NCBI RefSeq assembly: GCF_016086655.4
Contig: NC_052136.2
Location: 3,906,001 to 3,970,000, forward strand
Length of the DNA: 64,000 nucleotides
Direction of reading: 5' to 3'
Source of the DNA: Lepeophtheirus salmonis
Taxonomy: Eukaryota; Arthropoda; Copepoda; Siphonostomatoida; Caligidae
Positions within the stretch are counted from its first letter, which is position 1; every line of letters starts with the position of its first letter. This document shows, piece by piece, positions 46,656-58,454 of this stretch. Under the pieces are notes generated by a model. That model was not told the origin of the DNA, searched no databases, and saw nothing but the letters and a program-made list of their open reading frames with translations. The position numbers were made by a program, and so were the translations under genes.

Positions 46656-47177
46656 TTTCCGTTTTGAAAACGATTAAATTTTGTTTTACGGTATGAAATC
46701 GGAGTCTGCAAAGTCAAAAATTATATTTCCAACATTTAATAAACTGTATTCAAATAATAAGTAAAGTAAAAAATTCTGAGCGTTTTTTCCCTTTATTTTG
46801 ACAATAAAATTGGATCCTATTGGAAAATAGGATTATCTTATTTAGATGGTTCCAAACGATTTTCAAGGAAATTTTTAGGGCAATGATTTACATGCCGGTC
46901 CAACTAAAGGATTTCCATTATTTTATCGACATTTTCGACGTCCATAACGGAATCGTTTGAACCACCACTTTGCTGTTAGATTCAATACTATACATATATA
47001 TATATTTATTTTTTTTAGGCCTGTTCCGCCTTTTCACGTTGGTTATAGTGATATTGAATGTTCCCTTTTTTTTATTGCATATTTGAACGCTGTAACACAC
47101 AACTGGCTTCGCGAATCACAAAACTCTAAATCAATTTTTGTAGGTGTACGCTTAACCTATCAGCAAACTTTAAGCTT

Positions 47178-47265
47178 TTTTTTGATACGATGTAACAATC
47201 GTGAGATATAGCTCACTAAAGACATCTAGCAAAAAACACTCAGAACTTTTCACTAAACCTAATTT
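47178..47265 (+). repeat. Direct repeat pair, copy 2
   Basis: ATGTAACAATCGTGAGATAT, GCTCACTAAAGACATCTAGC and AACTTTTCACTAAACCTAAT, matching 46562-46640. Confidence 0.6.
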
Positions 47266-48290
47266 ATGTACATACGTTTGTGGTGTCACACATTCTGTTT
47301 AAGTGAAACTAACGCTAAGCAATTTAGCCCAAAAAGTCTTGTAACTATCCCCGCTCTTTCCCTCATCATGTTTATTAGTTTAAAATATTGTGCAATATAA
47401 GGGATCGAAGACTATTTGGGGTTTTGTCTTTTTTATCATAGAGAATGTTTTTTCTGCGTTTCTTTAATAATTTTAACAAATTTCATTCAATTTCCCTGTC
47501 TGAATATTTTACATTTAAAATTTATTTTTTTAATACCAATTTGTGATATCACGTTCATTATGTTAAGTTTTAATAAGTTTAACTGATGATTTGTTGTTTT
47601 ATAGAAATACATTCTTTTCGTAAAAAAAAATCATTGAAAAAAATGTAGATAGTCTGTACCACGTCAAATATGACATGAGAGCTTTATAACTTTGCAACAG
47701 TAATTTTTTTAGTTGTATCTACTAGAAAAAATTATTGAGCAGGTAGCAATATCTATGAACCCAAAATTTGGACAGTCTAATGTACAACTATTATATACGT
47801 TTATACAAGGTAGGTACCATACTTATTATCTACTAGTGTTATTTTTAGAAACGCTGAACAAATATTTTATGTGTAGGGTTTACCATACCTACACCAATAA
47901 ACATAGTTGCTCTGATATACTGACATTCCAAAAGACCCACCGGATGTTTGTCAATCCAAATATTATTATGTACACACCCAAGATAATTGGGAATGGGTAA
48001 AAGATTATAAGAACATCACGTTGCACATATCATTAGTTTATATTTAGGTAATAACTAACTAGTGATGCCATTCGGTCCGAGCCAGAACTTCTTTTTGGTT
48101 CGGTTTTAAGTTATTGTTTTAGATCAGTCGTTCCCAACCTGAGGGGCACGGCCCCAAATGGACTGGCTAAGGCCATCTAAAAAGATGTTGTATGATACCA
48201 AATATCCTTATGTTGTATTCTCCTGTTAATATAAATATTCTCTAACAAAAGTTGTGCCCGGCTAAGGTTCATTTATTAGTATTAATTTTT
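47266..48290. other. AT-rich stretch, nothing recognised
   Basis: Includes a 95-codon open frame at 47713-48000 rich in Tyr, Ile and Asn; it matches nothing I know and fits AT-rich chance. Near 48125-48160 GTTCCCAACCTGAGGGGCAC has the look of a hAT terminus. Confidence 0.35.
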
Positions 48291-48294
48291 TTGA

Positions 48295-48390
48295 AGTTCT
48301 AATGAATGCAGCTATCTTATACGCAGAGTAGTACCCCAAATTTTAGTAGGGACCCCGAAAACTAAGGTTACTTAAGGCAATGGTTATTTT
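48295..48390. repeat. Repeat shared with 27575-27720
   Basis: GCAGCTATCTTATACGCAGA, then AGTAGGGACCCCGAAAACTA. See the partner entry. Directly before a mariner relic. Confidence 0.5.
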
Positions 48391-48404
48391 TCAAGGCAAA
48401 ACAG

Positions 48405-48790
48405 ACAATCGGCCCGGAGGCCTACTATAAGGTGCTTCCCATGGTGGAAGACCAACTACCCGGAGGGTAACTACACGCGCACTCAGAACGGTACCCTCCC
48501 TCTCACACATCGGCCAAGTGCCAAACGTTTGTGGGTCGATTCTGGTCCAAAGAGATTTGACCGCCTTCCTTACTTACTTGATTTGACCCACTTGACTTTT
48601 CTATATGGCCCACTTTGAAGAGGGAAACCAACTGGACCTCACCCCAAAATGTGGACTCACTTAAGTCCTCCATCGTGGCTGCATGGAACAACTTGTCAGA
48701 GGAGTTTGTCATCAACTCCTGTATGGCCTTCAAGGTACCTGTAAAGGATGTGACTGATAATGAAGTTGGCCATATATAGGGAAAAAAGTT
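48405..48790 (+). pseudogene. C-terminal mariner transposase relic
   Basis: Reading with frameshifts: YYKVLPMVEDQLPGG, a decayed second motif (HTSAKCQ, where the family has APSHTSxxTQ), GRFWSKEI and PPSLLT, then a third-motif region with DLTHLTFLYG in place of DLNPLDYYVWG. It continues NVDSLKSSIVAAWNNLSEEF and VINSCMAF (48640-48735), a well kept C-terminal helix pair, and KDVTDN. The reverse frame at 48503-48733 is a shadow. No TIR found. Confidence 0.75.
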
Positions 48791-48794
48791 TTAC

Positions 48795-49480
48795 AAAACC
48801 TTGTCTACATGTTTTGTAGCATTTTTTTTTTTGCCCTATTATTGAAAATTAATCAAAAGTAAGTAGAAAATTTAGTGTATCAAATTCAATGTTTATCGTG
48901 TATTTCTGCTGCATTCATTTTTTCCTTTAGTAATTTCCCCTAGAAGAGATTTTTACGACATGGGACATTTGCAGGTTTATATATATATAAAAATATACAT
49001 TTGAATAGGAACTGTTGTATCTCAACTATAAATCAGAAAAGAAAAAAAATGTAAAATAGTAAGGACAAAAGTGTCACGGATCCAGGATCTTGAGTATATT
49101 CCCAAAGGACTAATTGGCTTGTAGTAACTTAATCATAGTCATGAAGAAATGTAATAAACTCCCCATCGATAGAAAAAAAAAAGTTTCGAGAGAAAAACAG
49201 ACTAATAACTACAATGGAGACTCAGTAGAACTCAAACCTCTGCCGGCAATTATTTTTCCTAAATGATATCTCATTTCTGTTCTATGTTAAAGTCAAAAAT
49301 GTGTGATTTTGTATTAAATTTAATTAAAAATATATTTTATCCATACTTTAATTTGTGTTATATATGTACACGGTACATGGTTAATCTTGTCCAGTTACGC
49401 CATTATATATTTTTTTCAAGATTAAAAGTTAAACGAGGATACGTTTTGCGTGGACATTTATAGTACAAAATCATCTAGAA
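48795..49480. other. AT-rich stretch, nothing recognised
   Basis: Short frames only, AT-driven. Confidence 0.35.
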
Positions 49481-49486
49481 ATAGTG

Positions 49487-50245
49487 TTTTCACAAATTTT
49501 AAACAATATTCAATATATATGAGCCCTCAGCTCTAAAAATGCTCTCAATACAAGACCTAAATCCCTTGCAGACATTGACTATGTTGTCAGACTCGAGCTT
49601 GTTCTGCTCCTTCTTGATGAAAGCCTCTAGAGACTGGGCACTCCTGTGAGGAGTAGCACACGCCCTTTCTTCCATACACGCTTAGATAGAGTAGTACTAG
49701 GGATTTGTGTCTGGATAGGAAGGCGGTTATATGTTGAGGTCCCAAAAGTCTGAAAAGTTGTCTCTCAGTAAGGCCTGGATCTTAGCGACGCGATGACACG
49801 GAGCTCCGTCTTGAGTGGAAACAAAGTTGTTCCTGTATTTTTCTCTGGCTCAAGGTAACACTTTCTTATTCAAAAGTTAAATATATGCATCTGCATTTAG
49901 CCGCTCCTGCCTCTCCACAAAAATGGGAGGGCAGACTCCACAACACCAAAGACATGGTTTCAGCTGGATTTTTTTGCTCTAAAGACATGTTTCACTGAAG
50001 TGAGACATTGTGCTTGCAATGTTCGGTTGTGATATAGGGGTTGCTCAACCTATTCACAGTGATATCAAAGCTGAAACATTTTTCTTCAGAACAGAGCAAA
50101 ACTTTGTCCCAATTTTTGTTGCCTTTGACAAATCTTACCAAAGGTTTCCTTTATTTTTGTTATGAGATAAGATGTCTTGCTGTCCTACTCCGTGATTTTG
50201 CACCAATATCATTCTGGAGTGAAAATAATAAAAAATCTACTACTA
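49487..50245 (-). pseudogene. Mariner transposase relic, catalytic domain
   Basis: Read leftwards from about 50110: CSEEKCFSFDITVNRLSNPY (first-aspartate region, SDEKxFSFDxxxNR; the aspartate before EK is Glu), a frameshifted VMVLGVVxS-like block, and a frame with second-motif remains (TELRVIALRR in one frame, QDGAPCHRVAKIQ in the next, about 49785-49810). From 49770 the frame runs DNFSDFWDLNI, PPSYPDTNP, YYS in place of DYS, then ACMEERACATPHRSAQSLEA, FIKKEQNKLES, VNVCKGFRSCIESIF and AEGSY, the complete C-terminus. Stops interrupt it. The lineage differs from families alpha, beta and gamma. Confidence 0.8.
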
Positions 50246-50404
50246 GATGATATCAACCCTGTATATGTATATGTGTCGACCACATATATGTATATCTGTA
50301 GTGTATATATGTAATGTAATGCATCTTGATTAAACCTCCATAATGACAACAATTTCAGCTCTGTAACTCAATACGTTCTAAAGTTATGATCGTTTATACT
50401 TTTT

Positions 50405-50535
50405 TTACGTTTTGTGCAACCTTGACCTTTGGCATTGACCTATCAAAATTAAAGGCCACCGTTACCATCTATAATCTGCATACTAACTTATTATAATCGA
50501 TTTGTTATTTATGTCGTATTCCTTTGGTACGATCA
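50405..50535 (+). repeat. GACCTCT-type ~100 bp repeat, single monomer
   Basis: ACCTTTGGCATTGACCTATC, AAAATTAAAGGCCACCGTTA, then ATAATCGATTTGTTATTTA. Preceded by a CTCAATACGTTCTAAAGTTA stretch like the CAAAAGTTATGATTGATG before the 9.5 kb array. Confidence 0.55.
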
Positions 50536-50714
50536 CAAAAACAAACAGTGGCATAACATATCCTTTATTCATCTTTTTAGCAGAGGTAATAAAGTTTAGA
50601 TGGTTTATGATATAAAAACATAAAACAAGGTGGATATTTTATGTGACAAAATCTCCAAGAGGAGAAACTAACATAGGCGAAAGTGTATGCAGCAAAGTTA
50701 TCTAGAATCTTCTA

Positions 50715-51597
50715 CCTTGTGAGCCATTGAAATCTGAACACTTAGTAATTCAACAATTAATAAAGTTTGAGTCATTGAAATTAGTTCAGTTTTCGATAAG
50801 TTAAAGTATAAACAATTAATTACAAAACAAAACAAGTCTGAGCTCTCTAGCTCACGTACAAGTTGAAAAAATGACACTTGAAAGTGATCTATGAGTTTTT
50901 GATTCGCCCACACGGACTAGTTGGGTGTCTCCGGGACCACTGTCTATACCGTCTGCAAGTTCGAAACGTTAGAGAGGAAGAAGAGCTCTGTTAAAAAGGC
51001 CAAGCTGGTTCCAGAGGAGTTAAAGAAAACCGCACAGGCCAATCCCCTTAATTCCATGAAGCCCCATGCAAGAGATCTCGGGGTTTCACAACAGACAGTC
51101 CAGAGAGCTATCAATAAAGTGGGTGGAAAAAGTCTTGCGAAGGTGGAGAGACTACTTTTGACACAAACAATGAAGAAACCCATTCTCTCCGTTGCCAGAC
51201 TCTTTCGAATGATTTTATCATTACTTTTGAACTCTTTTTTTTACACTTTTCGCCCCTCTATAGCCCTGATGTCAACACCCTCGACTACTTCTTTTAGGTA
51301 CATGTCAAGGGGAAGGCCAGAAGTGCCCTTCATCCAAACACCGGGGCCCTAAAAGGCACTTTCAGCTAGCACTTGGACGCCATAACAGATGATTACATCA
51401 ACTGGTGATCCCAGTCTTCCTCTGCCGCCTGGAAGCCATCATTTCCGCTGAGATAGGCTAAATTAATGATTAAGAGAGCTCAGACACACATCTGAGAATA
51501 TAGTATTAATTTTTTTGAAGTTCTATTGAAGGTTAATTAATTATATCTTATTGAAGTATAAAATTCAAAGGGTTCAGATTTTAATGGACCACATGGT
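50715..51597 (+). mobile_element. Mariner family alpha, copy D (deletion derivative)
   Basis: Left TA at 50713-50714; ends CCTTGTGAGCCATTGAAATC and (inverse) ATGTGGTCCATTAAAATC. Longest of the family here (~880 bp) and the best reading frame: 50921-51352 gives VSGTTVYTVCKFETLERKKS (first helix-turn-helix), KAKLVPEELKKTAQANPLNS, MKPHARDLGVSQQTVQRAIN (second helix-turn-helix) and SLAKVERLLLTQTMKK. After about codon 90 it jumps to the third-aspartate segment (frameshifted DVNTLDYFF near 51268-51300) and ends with a decayed LEAIIS(A) block near 51440. The catalytic core with the first two aspartates is absent. Confidence 0.9.
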
Positions 51598-51599
51598 CC

Positions 51600-52090
51600 C
51601 ATGCAGTCAATTTTTAGCTTGAATTAAGTTATAATAGAAAATGTACTCTTTACCCATTTCAAAAAAGCAATTATATACTTAACAAATATTCATTCTAAAA
51701 TTTGAAATTTATGGTTTCTTTTGAAAAGTTTTTTTTTGTTTTTAGCTGCGCCTAAGTAATTGAAAAAGTTATTAATATCTATTTTATTAACTAGGGAAGG
51801 ATATATTTTCAACTTCTGATAAATAAAATATATAACTTTTCATTTCACTCTCCCTATCTTCAAATTAAATTAATTCTTATTTTGTTTTGACATGAATATA
51901 AAGTTATTCGGCATGCTAGTGCTATAAGGGTAACAGGGTGCTTCAACATCAAAGTGATAATTCACTAATTTGGGATTTGAATCATTTCGTAATAAAATTA
52001 ATGTACAGTCAAATTACTGATACCTTACCAAAAAATGTTATTGATGTAATATTTTATAATTGTCTTAAATTACTTAAAAAAAAGTATGAT
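51600..52090. other. AT-rich stretch between mariner copies D and E
   Basis: No gene; the 65-codon frame at 51938 is AT-driven. Confidence 0.35.
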
Positions 52091-52096
52091 TTAGTA

Positions 52097-52735
52097 CCAG
52101 TTGGTCCATTAAAATTCGAACATTTTGAATTTTAACCCTCAAGGATATAATTTATTAATTCACAATAGAACTGCAACAAAATTAATACTATAAATAGATG
52201 TGTGCATGAACTCTCTTAATCATTAATGTAGCCGCCCTTAGCGGCAATGATGGACTCCAGGCGGCGGCTGAAGACTTGACCTACGCTGCAGATCTAGTCC
52301 TCATTCATGCCGACCCATTACTGGCTGACAGTGGCTTCGAGAGCCTCCCTATTTGGAGGACGGACACTGCAGGCCTTCCTCTCGGCATGCACTCAATAGG
52401 TGAAGTTCATAGAGGTGGTATTGGGACTGCAGGAGAGTCAAAAGTGTCTTGCAACGAACGAGATGTGTGTCTTTCATTTCTTGTGTTAAAAGTAGCCTCT
52501 CCACCCTAACGAAGCTCTTTGCACCCACTTTATTTTAGCTCTCTAAACAGTTTACTGTGAAACCCTGAGATCTCTTGCATGGACCCTCATGGGATTGATG
52601 AGATTGGCCTGAGTTGTTTTGTTTAACTCCTCCATATCCAGTTTAACATTTTTGACAAAGACCTGCTTCTTCTGCAACGTTTTGGGCTTTATTGCTAATG
52701 AAAGACTGAGAGTTACAATGAGAGAGAGTTGCATG
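52097..52735 (-). mobile_element. Mariner family alpha, copy E (5' end lost)
   Basis: TA at 52095-52096 and right-hand TIR CCAGTTGGTCCATTAAAATT. Leftwards from 52690: TLQKKQVFVKNVKLDMEELN, KTTQANLINPMRVHARDL with RVSQ, the DNA-binding part, then the jump to the end segment reading CSVRPPNREALEATVSQ and FSRRLESIIAAKGGYIND (52235-52290), an intact C-terminus. The 5' TIR and first ~15 codons are missing: the element is cut where R1-type DNA begins near 52740. The frame at 52276-52509 is antisense. Confidence 0.85.
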
Positions 52736-52739
52736 AGAT

Positions 52740-53905
52740 TTACAACAGTAATTCCTACCTATGTAAAGGATAAAAAGTGGATTTTTTTTTTCTTCTTTCA
52801 TAACTTCTTGTAACTAATCTAATTAAATTTCATGGCAGATGAACTGCTCTCTTCCAAAACAGTCTTCAAATTATTAGGGTCACCTCGTTAATATTTGGTT
52901 TCTTTTTTTACATACCGAAAAAGCTTAAGATTTTAATTCAAATAATATATAAATATAACTCGCTAGAATACCTATTAATAAGTTGCAAACTAACTACTTA
53001 TATCATTCAAAAAATACAATATATAAATATTTACTTACTTTGGAAAAATGAATCATCACTTCTTCACATTGACCAACTTGGGTGAATTAGTTATTTGCCC
53101 TTGGAATAGTTTTTTATATTCTTCTGCATATTTGTTTTTCGTAATTAGGTCGATTTAATCTTTGATCATTGTACAATGAGAATAAGTAATATATTTTTTC
53201 CCCTATTTTCATTTTATCTCTTTCAAAAAAGGAAACGTGGAAAAGTGATCCATTAGTCACCATATTATCGTATAATATATTATCATTCTACAAAATTAAT
53301 TAGAAATATTTGTATGGGTATTTTTGTCCTTAAATACCTAAAAAAACCATGTATCCCATTATGAAAAAATAATTATTATTATGCATCATTTGTATTTAGG
53401 ACTATATGCATACGAACATACAACTTGCATTACAGAGCTTTAAAAATATATATTCAATTTTATGGGGGAAAATGTAATATCTAAAAAGAGTGAAAAAGTT
53501 GTATTACTTTTTTATTAATATTAAAAAAAACTGTTACCATGGAATAATACATATTGTGTACCACAAGCCCATTATAAAGTGTTGTGTATTGAAGTCAAAG
53601 ACTGCATAAGTTACCAATAAAGACACCAATTTGCATGAATAGTCAGGGTTTCCTTAAAACACTTGTAAAAAAATGGTTATTTGGCATTTGTTGTCAGCTG
53701 TCGATGTGTCTACTTCTTTTCTCGTATTCAGTGTTCTCCACGTTGATTGGTTGATAAAATTAGCTCTTGTTAAGGTGTTTTTAAAAATTTCCATCAATTA
53801 TAGAACAAAAGTTACAGAATTTGGAAGAACTACCATTTGATTTTGGGTCTTTATTCTGTTTTTTTTTCAGAGGGAAGGTTGAGTTATAGGTTTATACGAA
53901 GGGAT
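52740..53905 (+). repeat. Arm 1 of a ~1.17 kb inverted duplication
   Basis: Begins with an R1 unit (CTAATCTAATTAAATTTCAT, CTGCTCTCTTCCAAAACAGT, CTTCAAATTATTAGGG) and continues for ~1 kb colinear with the inverse of 60330-61495. Landmarks: GAATCATCACTTCTTCA, AACTTGGGTGAATTAGTTAT, GGTCGATTTAATCTTTGATC, AAAAGTGATCCATTAG, TGCATCATTTGTATTTAGG, AAGTTGTATTACTTTTTTAT with small changes, CAATTTGCATGAATAG, AGCTCTTGTTAAGGTGTTTT and GTTGAGTTATAGGTTTA. No coding frame in either arm. A long unknown repeat of which R1 is one end. Confidence 0.85.
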
Positions 53906-53957
53906 GTGAACTTTTTGAAATGACAGGAGTCATAATTATTCATAGGTATACACTATA

Positions 53958-55197
53958 CAGGGTCCACGGAAACTCCTGTTAAATTAACTTCATATAATAT
54001 AATTATATCTAAGGTTTTGATATAATATTTTTAAAATCTAGTTGGGTCGAAATTAGATCAAAACAAACAGTTTTGAATATAATAACATTGTTGATAACCA
54101 TAATGGAAGAAGCTAAGAGAGAGTCTATAATCAAGGAGAACCTGAAAGGCAAATCTCGACACCCATGTTGAGAAATTGGAAAAGCCTGGAGGTCAGCCCA
54201 TGCTCATCAAGATAACCATTCAGAGTTACGTGGAGACTCAATCTATCTAGGACAGACTCATATCAGGCAGACCGAGGTAACAAAGGATGCTCGGAGTCGT
54301 CAAAGCAAAGATTGCAAGAAATCCTGTGAGGAACCTCACCAAGATATCCAAGGATTTCAACATGGGTGCAACAACAATGAGATGACCTTGGGATGTATCC
54401 CTACCAATTGAAGAGGCAACAGCACCTGTCAAGCAAGGTCAAGGCTAAAATACTTGAAAGAAGTAATGCCATTCTTAAGAAGCTGAGGACTCGCACGGCT
54501 CCCAACAGTGTATTCAGTGATGAGAAGATTTTCACCGTGGAACAGGCTTTAACCCCCCAAATGATATTAAAAAAAAAAAAAAAAACGTGAGCTGGGTGAC
54601 TATGGAATCAACAGAGTGCAGAAGCCAGGATCTATGATGGCTTGGGCGGCCGTGACTGAGACAGGAAAGTCCCTCTTGGTATTTGTGGCGGCCGTTGTGA
54701 AGATCAACATCATCCTAGAGGAAGGTATTGTTCCCTGGGCCCAACAGGACCTCCAAAATGACTCATAGACCTTACCAAAAGTATTGTGCCCCCTCCTACA
54801 TATTCAGAGACACGCAGTAGTGGTGTGAGGTCAATTTGAATGGATTCAAAAATAAGACAGTCTTAGTACCTCCAGCTACGAACTAAATGTCATGGATTAC
54901 TCCATGTGGTCTATTCTTGAGAGTAGAGCCTGTGTGACCCCCAGCAATAATTTGGACGATCTGTAGGCCAAACTGGTAACTGCCTGGTACTATATCCCCG
55001 TGAACATGGTGCATGCAGTAAGCAAGTGCTACTTCAGGGTGTGGTCAAGGCTAAGGGTGCCCATTTCGAATGAAAGTTATGTCACATGTTTTTGAAACTT
55101 GTGTCGACCTTTGTCTTAATTAAATGCAAATTATGTAATTAACTACATCATTAGTGTTTTAATAAACATTTAACAGAACTTTTTGATTCACCTGCAG
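53958..55197 (+). mobile_element. Mariner family beta, near full-length copy
   Basis: TA at 53956-53957 and 55198-55199. Left end CAGGGTCCACGGAAACTCCT, then GTTAAATTAA; the right end inverse has GTTCTGTTAAAT. About 1.24 kb, the normal mariner size. ATG at 54104 (MEEAKRESIIKENLKGKSR). Frameshifts separate the blocks NPVRNLTKISKDFNMGATT, GMYPYQLKRQQHLSSKV, and VFSDEKIFTVEQAL (first aspartate, about 54513-54550). A run of ~16 A at 54570 breaks the frame. Then NRVQKPGSMMAWAAVTETGK and FVAAVVKINIILEEGIVPWA. The second motif is decayed. NVMDYSMWSILESRAC (54885-54930) keeps the third aspartate, and the end reads CYFRVWSRLR. Inactive. Confidence 0.9.
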
Positions 55198-55199
55198 TA

Positions 55200-56635
55200 T
55201 ATTAGTGCTCATATTACTAATTTGACCTGCTGTTTTGAAAATTCAAATATATCAGCGAACAGCGAACTAATCTTTGTAAGTAAATATGTGGTCACTTAAA
55301 GATAAAATATCTTATACCCCCTCCCAGATGTGGTTTTAATTTTTTTTTTTTTTATTATATTGCTATATTTTTTTTCTTTTTAAATAGTATTCTTATTAAC
55401 ATTTTTAATAGTGGAAGTGTGAATTATTGTTTAATGATCTATGAAAATATTGTTGGATCATTTAATTATAGCTTTAATTTATAATGTTTATTTTACTTGA
55501 ATAAATTAAGCTTTCCAAAAAAGTTTCAAAATTAGATGCTTCTATTTTGAACTTTTCTGGATAAATTGACGTCATTGACACTAACCAATCAGCCTTTGTA
55601 ATTCTACAGCTTTATTTTTTTTTGTACCATCCTCTCCACACTGTCAATTAATTGCCGAGCGAGCGGAAATACTTATTTTTCTCTGCTGATGCGTTAGTGC
55701 CGAATAAGGAGGTAGCCATTCTACCTATATCGGAACCACATTTGTTCTTAAGCAGTAAAAGGGTCTCCCATTACTGATTTAGGACCACGTTAAAGCCTAA
55801 GATCCCCAGTCTACTGCAGTGTGTTTTAACAATTGATTGTCCAACGTCTGAGCTTTTGCCATCTTCAATGCGTCCATTATATTGAGATTATTGTTCGAAG
55901 TAAAAAAAAGAATGGATTCGGTGGGTAGATGAAAGCTTTGCTTTGCTTCCATTTGTTCTTTCTCACCTTGAAATCGATAATAAAATTTTAGATAGGACGA
56001 CAACAAAAATGATTGATTTATTCACAACAATAATTTTGAATCTTTATTTAAAAAAACAAATCGGGGTAGATTCATTAGAATAAATTAAGAACAATTAGTA
56101 TTCAAATTTGTCTTTGTTTGATTAACATCTATATATAAAGTCCAAGCATGACAACTAAGCCTGAAGTATAACTTTTCTCATAACACCATACTAAAATTAC
56201 TCAATTCATTACTAAGATTTTGAAAATTAGTTCAATTAATTTTATACAAGATATTATTTTAATTGTAGATATATTATTATTATTTTTTAATAAAGGGCTG
56301 GTGTGGTAATGCCTATAATTTCATGCAATTTTCTAGTCTCTCATCATAAAAATTAAAACGATTAAAAGAAATTATAAATATACGTCTTAATTACATTGAT
56401 TATCAGGGTCAATGAGATTAATTAAGGGTTATAAAGGAAATAGAACTTTCAAAAAATGCTACTCCTGCCAAGTCTGTGTTTTCCAGGGCTACGTCATTCA
56501 TAGACATTTGATCTCTTTTTTATATAAACAAGAAACTATTGACTTTGTTTTTGATAAAAATTGATTTTTTTACAAAAAATATCTATAACAATCAAGTATC
56601 TTTGTCCAATTCTCTATTATGTATATATTCTTAGG
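55200..56635. other. AT-rich stretch, nothing recognised
   Basis: No gene. The 69-codon antisense frame at 55797-56006 has no known motif. Confidence 0.4.
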
Positions 56636-56640
56636 CTGTA

Positions 56641-56909
56641 CCGGGTGCAGCGAAAAAATCATCCTGTTCGTTTTGACTGTTGGCCTGGAAATCCCCGACT
56701 ATTCTATTGGTTTATTTCCAGTGTCCAAAAGTGTGCAGACCGAAATTTGTTGTCACGTTCAGATGGTATTTTCTCAGCTTCTAAGACACTAAGGAATATC
56801 TGGTTATTGTGTTTATTTTTAGTATTTGATCGAAAAATTTTACTCCATTCACGAAATCCTTGATTTATGCAGCAAAAACGAAGTGTAAATATTTTTTCGT
56901 GGCACCCGG
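56641..56909. mobile_element. 269 bp MITE with TA target sites
   Basis: TIRs of 19 bases: CCGGGTGCAGCGAAAAAAT at the left and inverse CCGGGTGCCACGAAAAAAT at the right, two mismatches, flanked by TA at 56639-56640 and 56910-56911. This structure is typical of Tc1/mariner-derived MITEs. The 100-codon frame at 56561-56863 crosses the left end, so it is not a gene. No sequence in the interior matches the mariner families seen here, so its autonomous partner is not in the window. Confidence 0.88.
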
Positions 56910-57159
56910 TAAATCCTAAGCATTTTTTTAGTGTGCAAGTTCATTATTGTGGGCAATATGAACTGTGTTTTTTTATTTTCTCGAATATTTTTGCGTTTAT
57001 TCTTAAGGAGAGAACATCTAAGTATAAAGTGTAACCATGAGTGTTAACTCATGCATCGAAAAGAGTAAGACTGATGATTTGTGTGGGAGTTTTAAGTATA
57101 AATATTTATGCTAATCGGAAGTATTTTAGGAGCGTTACAAAATGAAAACCGGATCAAAA

Positions 57160-57450
57160 TGGTAACCCGAACAATTTGAAGAATTCTTTGTAGGAGAGCA
57201 GCTGAGCAGTCATGACGTTTCACTAGGTCAGCTACAAGCATCTATGAAGCTTAAATTTTATGGGATAAGCCAAACTAATTTGTTAGTTAGTTTAGCTGTA
57301 ATGACGTTTCATTAGATAAACTAGAAGCACCTGTGACGAGGGAAGAAGGTAATAAACAATGACATATGTAAGAATTACTCCGATGACGATCTTCAATTAT
57401 ACTCTGGATCAAACAAGGACATATATGTATAACTTTGCAAAAAATACTCA
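57160..57450 (-). repeat. Dispersed repeat R1, inverted copy
   Basis: On this strand: AATTTGAAGAATTCTTTGTA, GGAGAGCAGCTGAGCAGTCA, TGACGTTTCACTAGGTCAGC, a second TGACGTTTCATTAGATAAAC about 100 bases on, then AATTACTCCGATGACGATCT. A short piece of R1 start (CATCTAAGTATAAAGTGTAA) at 57015 points the other way. Confidence 0.65.
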
Positions 57451-57544
57451 AGGCTTCTCTCCGTCTTTTAAGACTACACACAAAGGTTCCTGAGGTTTTG
57501 AATATGATTGAATGCAGTATAAAAGGCAATCCATTCATTAGGAG

Positions 57545-57976
57545 TTATGTAATAATTGCAATTGCAAAAATTTAATATTTGAAATGTTTTTTTCAAAATA
57601 ATTTATAATTGAAATTTAATTTTTGAAATATTAACTGCACAAAAATGTATTTTTGAAATTAAAAAAAAAAGTTTAATATTGGTAAATTATTTTGGCAAAA
57701 ATTTATTTTTCTGTATAAAGCTGTTTTTTTGAAAAAAATCAAAAAATATAATTTTTGAGAATAACTATGGATTTTTGGACTAAAAAAATACCCAAATTAA
57801 GATTTTTGTGAATAACTGTAGATTTCTTGAAATTTTTTTCGGAAGAAATTTAATTTTTAATTTTTTTTTTCCAAAAAGTTTCATTTTCCAGTCTTTTCTT
57901 CCGAAAGATTATATTTATTCAAAAAAAATTCAAGCCTCCCCTTCCCAAAAATATAATCTTACGGACGGCCCTGGTA
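57545..57976. mobile_element. hAT-like non-autonomous element, left end decayed
   Basis: Right end inverse CCAGGGCCGTCCGTAAGATT then ATATTTTTGGG, matching the family. The interior is filler with AATAACTATGGATTTTTGGA and AATAACTGTAGATTTCTTGA about 60 bases apart. The left terminus is not recognisable. Confidence 0.65.
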
Positions 57977-57984
57977 CGATATTT

Positions 57985-58120
57985 GTTTATTACCTTATTC
58001 ACGTAACTGCTCAAAGCTAATCTAATAAAACGTCATGACAGCTAAGCTGATCTTCTTAAAGTATCTTTCAAATTGTCAAAAGTTAATTTTCGGTTTCTTT
58101 TATTTTAGGTCATTTTTTCT
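57985..58120 (+). repeat. Dispersed repeat R1
   Basis: AAGCTAATCTAATAAAACGT, CATGACAGCTAAGCTGATCT, TTCAAATTGTCAAAAGTTAA, TTTTCGGTTTCTTTTATTTT. Partial, end portion only. Confidence 0.7.
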
Positions 58121-58454
58121 ATAACTCAATTAATACTGCCTTCAGAGTATTTTACATGACGTTATCATTGTGAACGTCGGCCATCTTAAAAAAAGAATAC
58201 ACAATCTAATAGTATAATTACTTTTTTTTTGTTTTTATATGAAGGAAAATAGTGAATTATATTTCGGACTTAAAACTTTTATCGTCCATCAAAAATTATT
58301 ATATCTCTGACCTTAATATGAATTATATAGTATTGAGTCATGAAATATTCGCATTTATGTACCGAATAAATTAGTTATTACTTTTGCAAAGGTTATCTTC
58401 CATTTCTGCTAAATAATTCTCCGGGGATATAACTACTCTAGGCATTTTAAAGCA

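Noticed and set aside
47713..48000. 95-codon open frame
   Set aside because: No motif, codon content follows the local A/T richness, and nothing around it supports a gene.
56561..56863. 100-codon open frame
   Set aside because: It runs across the left TIR of a 269 bp MITE, so it cannot be a conserved gene.
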